Positions 22,345 to 33,252 of a DNA stretch of 64,000 bases are shown here, in pieces; positions within the stretch are counted from its first letter, which is position 1, and every line of letters starts with the position of its first letter. Below the pieces are notes generated by a model. It searched no databases. It had not been told where the DNA came from and was given only the letters and a program-made list of their open reading frames with translations. Source of the DNA: Membranipora membranacea. Its lineage: Eukaryota; Bryozoa; Gymnolaemata; Cheilostomatida; Membraniporidae. A program made the translations under genes and the position numbers. The DNA lies in contig OU612069.1 of NCBI GenBank assembly GCA_914767715.1, positions 15,249,387 to 15,313,386 on the forward strand, read 5' to 3'.

Positions 22345-23125
22345 GAGAGAGATTGTTTTATTGCTTGTCATCAATGATGAAGCAAAATTATAGTGGCTGT
22401 AAGAAGGCGTTATCATTTAGGAGTCTGATACTAAAAGATATGAAACTGTTTTAAAAACGAGCTGTGCGGCACTTAGCTGATAAAAATGTTTTCCTACCTG
22501 GAACATAATGTTTGTTAAAAATATGGTCTTCGTCATTAAAAAAATTTACTGCAGTACTAAGAGTTCGGTCTGAGATCAGATTAGGAATGTCACAGCTGTA
22601 TGAGGTAGAAAAAGGAGATAATAATCGAGATCTCTCCTTTGCCGTGCAAGAGTTAAACCAAACTTCTAAACAATGCATAAAATCTGCTTTTCAATCTGCG
22701 GAAAATGTGGTCGGCATTATCAGTCCATTTTAAATCATCATTGAAAATAGTACCCAGATACTTAAAACATTGAACTTTCTCTACTGGGTTGTCATCAATA
22801 AAAACATTAGAAGTGACTCCTGGGATCTACTGAAGTCAAAGATCATCTCCTTGGTCTTGGCGGTATTCAGTATAAGACAGTTAGCTTTGCACCATTCGGA
22901 AAAATCATTAACGGCTTTAAAATAAAATTCATCACTACTGCTATGATCCAAAAGACCCAAAATAACCATGTCCTCAGTATACTTATAGATCCTTATGTTA
23001 GGGTGATCAGATTGAACCGTTTCAGTGTAGATGGAAAATAACAATTGAGATAAAACACACCCCTGTGGGCAGCCAGTACTACTAGGTAAAATATCAGCTT
23101 TATGACTGGAGATTCTAAATATAAA
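22345..23125 (-). mobile_element. Truncated LINE reverse-transcriptase fragment
   Basis: The minus strand encodes STGCPQGCVLSQLLFSIYT and YKYTEDMVILGLL, the palm motifs of a non-LTR reverse transcriptase, with the catalytic YADD-type box changed to YTED. It continues in another frame with a FKYLGTIFNDDLKW-like thumb region. C' lacks it (junction near 54434), so it arrived after duplication. It is 5'-truncated and frameshifted and lies in intron 2 of copy c. Confidence 0.8.
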
Positions 23126-23447
23126 GCAGACATTCATGTAATACATGCATACAAATGCGGCATATTACTAAGGAAATGTTCAGACATGACATAAAAAGTG
23201 TTCACTCACTCACAGCTTAAAATGAAATAAACAATAACCTCCCCGCAAACATCGGGATTTTTACTATTCTCTGAGTGTTAGCGCCAAATAAGTATGAGTA
23301 CCTCATGTTTTTCGCTGCTAGTTTTTGCTTGATCGCCACACCTAATCCCTTCTGATGGTACTAATTGAATTGAATTAATCCATTACGTTATGTTACCTGA
23401 ATTAATCCATATAACATAAGATCGCATGATCAATGTATAACGCTTAA

Positions 23448-24512
23448 CGTGATATATCGCCTTGCCAGTTTCTCAGGCACTACTTGTCCCATCTCAAAAA
23501 TTCCCTCACTGACACGTTGCCAGTAGTATGACTTATGTTTAATATTGCAAATTTTTTCAAACCACATGTTCCTAACTTGATTAATTGTACATTAACTAAA
23601 ATGCATTGAAAACATATAGGAAGCAATGGGCAAAATGATGCAGTAAATTACAATATGCAAAGGCGTGATGAAAATCTAAGCAGTATTACATGCACAGCCC
23701 ATTGTGTCCAACAATGGATCACCTTTTTTGGGTGATTGTTTAGCATGGAATGAGAAATGTTTATGCTCATAACTTCTCTATAGTTTAATGGAAGCTAGTT
23801 TGTTAAACATGTTGTTTAACCTAGTTTCTGTTTTTTGGCTGGAAAAGAGTGCATGTTTTGGACCAAATAAAGCTGGTTAAGCCACAAAAATCCAAATATC
23901 TCAAGATGTAAAGCCATAATCAACAATCGCTACCATCAAAACCTAAACAATCTCCTGTTGTTGATCATGCTGACAACAAATTTGACTGAAATCTTTCTGA
24001 ATTTCTGATTTTTGGCTGGAAGACTTTGACTTATATTAGTCAAAATTTAGGTTATTATCTGTAACAGTTGTGACAACCAGGATCTTTAAGCTGGTAAGAT
24101 TATTGATTGAAGTGACAGTACAAGACCAAAATGGTATATTGATTTGAAAATTTTAGTTTCTGCATTATTGGGGTCGCATGTAATGAGGGGTCAGAAATGG
24201 CCCTATTACCATTGCAAAAATCAATTTCAAGTCTCGAAGACAGGAGGCCTAAAATCATAAAGTTTCACCAAAATGTCACTCCTTCAGTTAGTGCCATGCC
24301 TCCTCTATATGGTGAAAGCATAAACTAATCAAATACCTAAAAAAAAACGCACAGAGGGTACAATTTAAATAGGGCACTTTTTGCCCCAAAATGAGCTTCC
24401 AAAGGTCACTGCGACTCAACGTCAAATATTATGGAGGTTTCAACTGTGAAAATAACTGTTAGACATGATCACCAATACAATATTATACAGTTTGAAAAAG
24501 CGATATATCACG
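23448..24512. mobile_element. Non-autonomous piggyBac-type element, TTAA target site
   Basis: Thirteen-base perfect inverted ends (CGTGATATATCGC) enclose 1065 bases, flanked by TTAA at 23444-23447 and 24513-24516. C' has a single TTTAA at the matching place near 54750. No open frame of note is inside. TTAA duplication is diagnostic of piggyBac-type transposition, although these ends do not start with CCC. Confidence 0.7.
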
Positions 24513-25680
24513 TTAAACTTTCATCTTCTTTGTTATTTAGGAGAGAGCAGCCTTAAAAAGAGTATTCTACACAGGTTATGGATATGGTGTGCCAGGCAAT
24601 GGAGGCAGAAAAAACGCAGGGGTAGGAAAAAGAGGCTATTACATTGGCTAGTCGAGAAAAAGGAGGCGTAGAGAATATAAAGCCCCTTATTGAAAAATCT
24701 CATAGAAAAGCGTAATTCCTTTTTATTGGGCGCAAAATTATTGTTCTTGCAGATGATTTTTCAATTGACATGACTGTTCAAATATTCTCAGTGACTTATA
24801 TGGTTTTCTCGTTATCTCCCCCTACATTTTTTATATTTGATGCAGAAACCATCACAAATTGATTGAAAGTTATTGTCCAGGCTTGGTGGTTGAATTACTA
24901 TTTAATCCACGAAATGAATGCAAAAAATCCTGAATTTCATAAAAAATGATGAAATGTTGGCAAAAAATTATCTTTTAACCAGATGACTCAATTAAAATGC
25001 ACTTCTACATATGCTAGAATCGTCAAATTTTTTTGCTAACCACATTATGACGATATCAATATATGATTCATTTTGGGTCACTCTATCGGTATTTCCCTTC
25101 ATTTAATGCAGCATTTCTTAAAATTTATTCTCAGTTTTCTCATATAAACTTTTGACGCAAGCTGACATGGTACATTTATCCTCTATTGTATAGAACTAGG
25201 CACAGCGTATAAAGGATTCCTTTGTTTTCCAAATGTTGAAACAGTGAAAAGCATTGAATCGTATAGGGGCCTCACACTCAGCGCAATACAATGTAACAAA
25301 ATTAATATCACAATAAAGATTTGATGTGAACCTGTAGTCTTGTCTTCTAACATGACATTACTAAAATGATAACAGATTATGAACATCGAATGCTGACTTA
25401 GATTATTGTTCCTAAAATGAAGATGGAACCCTTATTTAATTGTGAAAGCAGAATATAAAAATTACTTAGGTATGATAGATAAACCAGTAATTTTAGAAAC
25501 CTCCACATGACAGAGAATATTAGGATTCTAAAACAGGGACCGGCAGAGTTTTTCAATATTTTACCTTAGTCATTTCAGTACACATGAATGGGGGTTAATG
25601 TGATCACAGTACACTCTTCATTTTTTAATACCTGTAAGATAATTTGTCTAGTCTTATGAGCTTGCCTCTTCCACTTTCAG

Positions 25681-25797
25681 GCCACCAAGTTTCAGTATCT
25701 TGCCCAGATCACAACCTTACAGCAAATTTACACATCAAGCAACACTATTAGCAATGACAATAGTAACAATATCTCGCAAATCCCTGTCGCAGAGTAG
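25681..25797 (+). CDS. Candidate terminal exon of an unknown gene
   Basis: A strong acceptor (CTTGCCTCTTCCACTTTCAG) precedes a frame open for 38 codons. It begins ATKFQYLAQITTLQQIYTSS, is Asn/Ser-rich afterwards, and ends at TAG. No upstream exon was identified, so this rests on the splice signal alone. Confidence 0.25.
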   Translation, partial: ATKFQYLAQITTLQQIYTSSNTISNDNSNNISQIPVAE

Positions 25798-26623
25798 CAA
25801 ATTCAAGCAGCATCCAAGCATTGTTCTCATACCATTTGACATTGTACAGGGGCACACACAGCAATTCCACTGCATTATGTTGTAATATTTCAAAACTTCT
25901 AGACTCTAGTGTTTTGTCAGATCAGGGAAACACATTTCTTCTCAGCTGTAAACACTTGATTTTTCACATGTTTTGAGTACTGTGTATTGCCAGCGTTTCA
26001 AATGGGCCCAATGTGATGATTAACCATAACCATAAACCCTGCTTGGTGATTTCACCTGGGTTTGTTATTGAAACATCTTTTTGTGAAAACTACTCTGAGT
26101 TTGTTCACGTAAACAAGGATAGGTGTCTCCTGTCTCTTTGAAATAGTTTCATTGACATTGAGTTTACGATGGATGTGAAGCCTAATCCCCCAAGAAACAA
26201 TAGAGTGAAGGCTGATTATTATATCTAGGTATTTACACATGAAAGTGTGCTATGTAATGTTACTTGATAAAATCTCTTAAAAATGGTCTGTGTATGGTGG
26301 GTTCAATGAATGAGATTATCCTGTTATTGCTAAACATTTTCAATGGCTCCTGCAGTGAGAGTTCGCTTCTGTAGACTAGCTATATTGTAGAAGACAATAT
26401 AAAATTGTTTGCAATTATTGACTCAAATTTAATTGCTTGAGTTTGATATTTCAGGGAGGGTGGGATTGGTGTACCAAAATCAAGGATGAAGAAAATCAGT
26501 GCCTAGTGATGTTGGCTATAGCTATTTGCTCAGATTGTAGGCAAAAATATATGAAAGACATTTATTCTGTGTCACAGGAATTTCATGATGCAAGCCTGTT
26601 TTAAACCACTGCTGCCACACAGC

Positions 26624-26931
26624 CAAATGTGTGCTTATAGAATTCTGTGCAGCTCAAAACTAATAAAATGAGGCTGCAATCTCAGCATTGTCACCTAATG
26701 AGCAAATAATTTTAAAAATTAAGGTATAAAATTATTTATCTACCGCATCAGGTGACGTAGTTATCGTCTTACTAGTGCACACTGTACACGTCATAGGCTG
26801 GTGCGTAGATTTCATGCCCTGATTTTGAAGATCAGTTTGTGCAAATTATTTGTCCATTAGGTGACAGTTATGAGATTTAAGTCTCAATTAATTATCTTGG
26901 AGCTATGCAGAATTCAATGAGCACAAATTTG
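26624..26931. mobile_element. Foldback MITE, about 308 bp
   Basis: The outer 95 bases at each end are imperfect reverse complements (CAAATGTGTGCTTATAGAATTC against GAATTCAATGAGCACAAATTTG; TGTCACCTAATG against CATTAGGTGACA). No clear target duplication was seen and no coding is present. Confidence 0.6.
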
Positions 26932-28654
26932 CATGAGTGGCAGCAGTAGTTTAAGGGCAGTCCAAGGGAAAAATCATGGTAATTGGCTATTGCACTGCTC
27001 TGCATATTCTACCCAGGGCTGTATCCATGGATTTTGTATAGGCAAACCAGGCTGGGTACAGGAAATGCGTTGGAAAGTCTTCCCGCAGGGAAGGATATTG
27101 AGGAACTATCTGAGGAATAGAGGTAGTTTAATGTGTTCCAGCCCATTTTGGAAGGAAAATTATCGATCAGCCGATCGAATTAGGGAGCTCATTCATCAGC
27201 TGCTTGATGATTTTGACTTTGCTGCAACGAACATTATGCATGGGTGTTATTTCATTTGACGGGCATCTTAAATTGAGACTTGCTTGAATATGATTCAGAC
27301 AGCGGCAATATCACATTTCTGGCCATAGCCTACCTTATGTCAAAAATATCAGTTTAAAACTCATTGATGACATCTTAACCTCAAAACATGTAAGAATTGG
27401 CAAATCACACCATATCAACCAGCCTAATCCATTCATAATCCCAACCAATCTCACAATGGCCCCTCTGGGCGCCTGGTTATTAAAGGTTTAAGAGGTTTCA
27501 AGAGGATTTTCAAAATTGACACGCTGAAAATTGGTATAGGGTCAAGCCTCCTAAAAGCCCTTCCGACGAGTACACTATTGACTCTACCCCACATACCAGT
27601 AATACCAACTTGTGGCAAGAAATTTAAAAGTATCATAGAGAAAAAAGAGTAGAGGAAACTATTGGATACTAAGTTGTTGCAGCTCTAATGCTGCCATCCT
27701 GAGTTAAATGCCGCTGCTCTAGATTATCATCAGTTTGACAAGTTTGTTTAAGGAAACTTTATAACTCCTAGTCCCCAGTCCTCTGTCGATAAAGTTCCAA
27801 CTCAGTGAGCATGGTATACGATAGGCTGATTTAAAAATACCATGCAAGGCTAAGACCAAAGCTACCAAAACCTTGCAGAATCAAAACCAAATTTAATTGA
27901 ACAGTAATTGTGTGTATTGATAATATCACTTGTTGATTTTTGGATCTTATTAAAGTTAGAATTGACAAAAATTCACTGCTGCTGCATGCATTTGTCTCCA
28001 TTACTTTTGCTTTGTAATAGTTCAGTATAGCAAAATTTTGTGTGCATTGGATTCTATTTTAAAATCACAATGTTTCCATATGTTGGTGTGGCATCATTTG
28101 AGTGCCAAATTGGATACATGGAATTAACATCGACACTTGATTTTAGTATAGCGTGTCAAATTCAAAACTGCTGGGCTTTCAATCAACAGACAAATCAGTT
28201 GATACAAACTAGAATATCCACTGTCTTTTGTTTCTATTCTTCTAAATTTCTTGTGGATTTTGTTTAGCAGAACAAAAGACTTTCTATATGTATGTAAAAT
28301 TTGTGGGGTAATAACTCTGGTTTAAATATTTATACAAACAAGGAGATGATAATTCCTGCAGGTATTGAACTACAAAATCCATATAAGTCACTGAGTTGAG
28401 ATTAAAACGAACAAAAGATAATTGCTTCAATTCAAGAATCAAATGGTTTTACATCAACTTTTCCCAGCAATGTTTTTATTTTGAGAGTATTAACACTTGG
28501 CCAGTCATATTGAGTATGCCTGTTACTGAAACAAAATGGTGGAAGAGAGTTTGCAATTAAAATAGTTTAAAAAACAAAACATGCAAATTTAGAAGGAGTA
28601 CATCATTATGCGTCAAATATTAAAATATAAGTTTTGTGGTTGTCTGCTACTTTA

Positions 28655-30508
28655 AAGCATCTCTCCAAGGCCACTAATCTTTGTAACCAATTATTGAGAG
28701 AAATAACAGTGGGTTGTGTCCAATTTGTTTTTCTTTCTCTTTGTTTATGCATATTTTATTGCTGAACCACTTTAGCATCACATCTTTGTCATGGTTATCT
28801 TGATCATCTAGTTTGCAAGTTGTTTTCAAGTTAACATATTTTATTTTCGCTTAATTTAGTTCTCAAACTGTCAGTTTCTGATTTCTTGTGAATAGATTTT
28901 GATATGATATTCCACCAAATATTTTTGTTGGTCACTTATAAATTGATGGTATGAAAGAAGAGCTATGCTTAAAACTTCATGAAGTAACATGTATTAAATG
29001 TAAGTTATTAATGTAGTTTTATTAAATTCAATCTTGAAGGTAAAAATTACATTATTTCAGTAACATAATACTGTCATTTGATACAATACCAGTAAGCTAT
29101 AATCAAATACAGAACATCAGAAGCTAAAATAAAATATTAGTATACATATATATTCAATTCTTAGTAACTCATTGGCTCACATTAGCTACACATCTCTTCA
29201 TTGACGACTCATCTATAGTATCCGCCATACCGAACACGCCTTTTTAAGGAGGGAGCATAACCTCTTGTTAAAGCGACTCTCTTCTAAACAACAGATCGAA
29301 TGAATGAATGAATGAATGAAAGGTACTTCACTCTATTCAAGTGATATATTATACTATTGCATGTATATTGCTGATCCAAAGAGCATTAATTAAAATTTGT
29401 AGCCAAAGTGCCATCACAAGGAATAAGCTGTGGCATAAATTATGGGCGGGTACTCATTCTAAATGACATAACATATCATAATAGTGAAAATCCTTATGTC
29501 ATTATGGAGGTAATTGGTATTTTAGTCTGAATTATGAATGAGTAGACATTTTAAGACTCTTTACGATTAATGTCCCAACACTTACTTATAAGCTGCATTC
29601 ATTTGCAGTTAAAAATTGATATGTGCTTCAGTGCATCTAGGAAAACTGTCTATACATTCCTTGCAAGAATTTTATAATTATCTCATTTGATTTTAAATAA
29701 GACTAAATTAAAATAAGATAATCAAAATCAAGATAAATTTGTCCCCTTGCAACAGCTGCATTTTCCGACATGTTAAAAACAGAATTTGAATATATATATG
29801 ATGACACATAAAGAATAATGTCTCACCACAAAGTAAGTTATAAACATTATTTACATCAGTTACTCTTACCGCAGTTTCCTCCTCCTCATCAGCACTGCAG
29901 TACAAAGTCATACAAACTGCACATGAGGTACTTGTTTGATCAGAGCATACCCCATGACACTCCTCACAACATGAAGCCATCTCTCTCTCCAGTCCTCTGT
30001 CGAGTCCTCTCTCCAGTCCTCTACCATACCACAATGCTGTGACATAAAACGTAAAAAGAAAATATTTGTTCTTCTTTAAACTCAACCAACTCAAGTTTTA
30101 TTCATTCTTGTATAGACTTTGAATGAATATCTACTCTGAATGATTTGAATTGATATTTTGGCAAGAAAAAAGGTGTTCACATAATTATTTAGTTGCATCC
30201 AGCCTGCTTGATGCAATGCTACATACTACTTTCAACGATGCTCTGGGATAATTTGACAAAGAAAATTACTGTTTTATAAACTCAAGAAAGTTTTTTTTTC
30301 GTTTTAGTGCCTTATATGTATATTTTTTATTTATTTGCATTTGCCATCATCCGAAGATGTTTTCCCTGAAGTGCAAAACAAAAATAAGAAACGGCCAATA
30401 CAAAGACAAGGGAATAAATTTGCTAATTCTAACTGATTGAGTCTGCTAGAAAACAGCAACCCTTCCTCTTTATGCTTTTTTGCGTAAATCACTCACCTGA
30501 TGTGCATG
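28655..30508. repeat. Block D: diverged relative of block A
   Basis: Similar to positions 460-2370 of block A, including the 3' flank, all downstream exons and the intron landmarks of the peptide gene. Its far side is displaced to 33139-33250 by the foldback element at 30517-33138. Confidence 0.75.
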
Positions 30509-33181
30509 GTAACATTCATAGACTTAATATACTACCTAGACAGGCCAATTGCATTCAATACTGTCCCACTTAAATAGCACGACATGATGCAATTAGTTTG
30601 TGCTGTGAGCCATAGTTTGCTATATTATACCATTCAGTGGAATAATGTGAAAAATCAAGGGATGCTGGGCACGATATCAGCCTCTGTTCAGCCCCTTATT
30701 ATTCAAACACAAAGAAAATTGGTGAGTGTATGTAAAAGACCTTTCCGCACGAGCTGGTATTCATAATTTGCCTAACCAGAACTTTATATGATAGGAAGAA
30801 ATCATTAGCCAATAAACATTGAATACAGCCATTTCCCTCAGCACTTCAGTCACTACTATAAAAATGTAAAGAATACCTATAACACAAGATCACAAATATG
30901 TTGTTGGATGAGCCAGATCTAAGCACCAGCACCACCACCATCTTCATTTTTTCCTTAAAACTCTTCGTAGTTGTGACTAAACACAACCAGTTTGCTCAAA
31001 TTGGTTTACTAATTTTAATGTCGCTTCGCAAGGAAGAATAGATCTGTGCTGTTAAATGAGTATGCAAACTACTGAGAGCTGTTGTTCCTGAGTACGTATG
31101 ATGAAGCTAGAGTATGTAACAATGACTTAAAATTATTATACTTCAGTACTGTAGTCAAAATCTAATGGCCTTTACCGTGGCCGAACTTAATTTTGCCTTT
31201 GCCAGTAAGGTTCTTTGTGTTTATAAATGTGATATCGGCGTCAACAGTGAATGTCTATTGCCTCCCCGACCTTTACACAGAAACAGCAGCATGAAAAAAA
31301 AAGTTATTACTGAGATGTCTAAAACACTTTTTAACAAAATTGCGTCCGACGAAGACCATCCTCTTTTTAGTCGTGTTGTTTTCAGCTGTGCAAAGGTATC
31401 CTCTCGTCTAAATACCATCTATTGCCCACCAAAGTGCAGGACACGAAAGCTTTTTCCATACTACATGTCAGCTCACAACAGAATTTGAAATGTTCATTTT
31501 CATTTTCAATCTTATCACCTGATGATACAATGATTGTTATAATAAGCCAAACCTAACCAGAACATGTCATGATCTGTGAAAATGGAACTACATGTAATGA
31601 TGAAACTCCAGAGGAAAGAGGATAGAAGCAGTGACTCCAATAATTTCCAAAACTGGAAAATGAAATACCGTGGCTAAACTTTTTTTTGCCGATGCCGGTA
31701 AGGTTCTTTGAGTTTTTGAGTTTATCAATATGATATCGGCGTCAACAGCGAATGTCAATTCGAGTGATATTTGAAAAGTACAATTCCTGTAATGATCATT
31801 ATTATTATTCTTATTGTTACATTCTCATTATTCTTATTCAATAGTTAATAATTCCCATACAAACTATTTCAGCCTCGATCTAGGTGGAGCCCTGCAGACA
31901 TCTCCATACTTCTCAAGATAGTGCAGCACACTCAACAGTCATTTCTGTATAATTGACAATGTCTCCTTACAGAGGGATTTTTTAGTCATTGCCAAAGGGA
32001 TTGTTGCTGCTCAATAATTCAAAAACTTCTCAGGCTGTCTAAATAAAGGGTTCAGAAACGTTATTTTGGGGCTCAGACTGGGTTCTATACTAATAGCCTT
32101 TATTCATACTAAGCCTCAGCTCATACCATCAAAAATTTATTGCAAGCTGCGGAGGTTTGTGCTTGTGAGCAGCTGTGATGCATATGAGCACACAACTCTC
32201 GGCTGAGTCAAACAAGAATGCTGGTGATCATTGGGCCGGCATTTGTTTTTCAGTCTTGGAAATTATTAGAATCACTGCTTCCATCCTTTTTCCTCTGTAG
32301 TTTCATTATTACAGTAGTTCCATTTTTCTGTAATAACTACTTTTTTTCACACTGCTGCTTCTGTGAATAGGTCAAGGAAGCAATTGACATTCAATGATGA
32401 CGCCGATATCATATTGATAAACTCAAAGAACCTTACCGGCATTGGCAAAATTAAGTTTGGCCACGGTAAAGGCCATTAGATTTTGACTGCAGTACTGAAT
32501 TATAATAATTTAAAGTTATTTTCACATACTCTAGCGTCATCATACATACTCAGGAGCAACAGATATCTGTAGTTTACATACTCAATTTACAGCACAGATC
32601 TATTATTCCTTGTGGAGCAACAATCAAATTTGCAATCAAATTTGAGCTGACTGGTTGTGTTTAGTCACAACTAGGAATAATTTTGAAGAAAAAATCAATG
32701 ATGGTGGTGGTGATTAGATCTGGCCCATCCAACAAAATATTTGTGATATTGTGCTATAGGTATTCTTTACATTTTTATAGTGGTGATGGAAGTGCTGAGG
32801 GTAAATGGCTGTATTTATTTCAATGTTTATTGGCCAATGATTGTATCTTATCATAAAAAGTTCCGGTTCTGGGGACAAATTATGAATACCATCATGTGCG
32901 GAAAGGTCGTTTACATACACTCACCAATTTTCTATGTGTTTGAATAATAAGGGGCTGGACAGGGGCTGATATCATGCCCAGCGTCCCTTGATTTTTCACA
33001 TTGTTTCACTGAATGGTATATACTAAACTATGGCTCACAGCACAAACTAATTACCTCATGTTGTGCTATTTAAGTGGGACATATTATGATCAGTGAAGCA
33101 TAGGCATTGCCCTGTCTAGGTAGTATATTAAGTCTATGGTAACATTACACATAAAACAAGACTGACTCTAACGATCAGCAT
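29209..33181 (-). pseudogene. Peptide family copy d, signal exon split by a transposon
   Basis: Exon 2 (30036-29870) and exon 3 (29283-29209) are intact and in phase. They encode a shorter RG-repeat (YGRGLERGLDRGLERE), the six cysteines (CCEECHGVCSDQTSTSCAVC with a further Cys in front) and a tail SLKRRVRYGGYYR. Exon 1 is cut in two: its start side lies at 33147-33181 and its donor side at 30497-30508, with a 2622-bp foldback element between. An ATG just inside the element/exon junction leaves only MLPCTS of the signal core, so secretion is probably lost. Its promoter TATA is also degraded (ATAAACG). Confidence 0.65.
30517..33138. mobile_element. 2.6-kb foldback element with long inverted arms
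   Basis: The ends read CATAGACTTAATATACTACC and its complement and are flanked by an 8-base duplication GTAACATT (30509-30516 and 33139-33146). The arms, about 30517-31668 and 32255-33138, pair over some 890 bases. The left arm holds an extra 260 bases (about 31318-31578). A sub-segment near 31670-31765 repeats part of the left arm. The open frame at 31165-31488 spans arm and insert and resembles nothing I know. Similar termini at 57930-57964 show a family. Confidence 0.85.
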
Positions 33182-33252
33182 TTTCTTCTTGTTGTGTTAC
33201 AGACTGAGTAGTTATATCCAAATGGTGTAAGAGATTGCCTCTCAGCGTTTAT

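Larger units (their letters stand above)
21255..24651 (+). pseudogene. Peptide family copy c, frameshifted in exon 2
   Basis: Exon 1 (21255-21309) encodes a good signal peptide (MLMDKVFLVFCVLLPCIAG) with a GTGAGT donor. Exon 2 (21845-22028) lacks the RG-repeat part. Two extra bases just before the cysteine motif shift the frame, so the signal-peptide frame reads a different C-terminus while the Cys motif (CSDQTSTKQCAVCTIVYC) lies in another frame behind a stop. Exon 3 (24541-24651) is intact in the family frame and encodes LKRVFYTGYGYGVPGNGG and GKRGYYIG before a stop. Copy f shares the exon 2 shift, so it predates the block duplication. A LINE fragment and a TTAA element lie in intron 2. Confidence 0.6.
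9372..24700. repeat. Duplicated block C (first copy)
   Basis: Long collinear similarity to about 43745-54910. It carries the NHL-protein gene and peptide copy c. Relative to C' it has gained a TTA-flanked MITE, a P-like element, a LINE fragment and a TTAA-flanked element, and it lacks the hAT insertion of C'. Divergence is patchy: the gene's 5' flank near 16200-16350 is almost identical, while parts of exon 3 differ strongly. Confidence 0.9.
24652..28654. other. Unique interblock DNA
   Basis: No convincing complete gene was found in about 4 kb. It holds one candidate terminal exon (25681-25797), one foldback MITE (26624-26931), and otherwise AT-rich sequence. The open frame at 26933-27259 has no recognisable domain. 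Confidence 0.5.

Noticed and set aside
26933-27259. 108-codon frame with several Cys and Trp
   Set aside because: No domain, signal peptide or splice signal and no second copy to test conservation. Probably chance.
29708-29869. Read-through extension of exon 2 in copy d (to the frame end at 29708)
   Set aside because: The conserved GTAAGA donor and the in-phase tail exon at 29283-29209 are better supported than the hydrophobic intron-derived extension.
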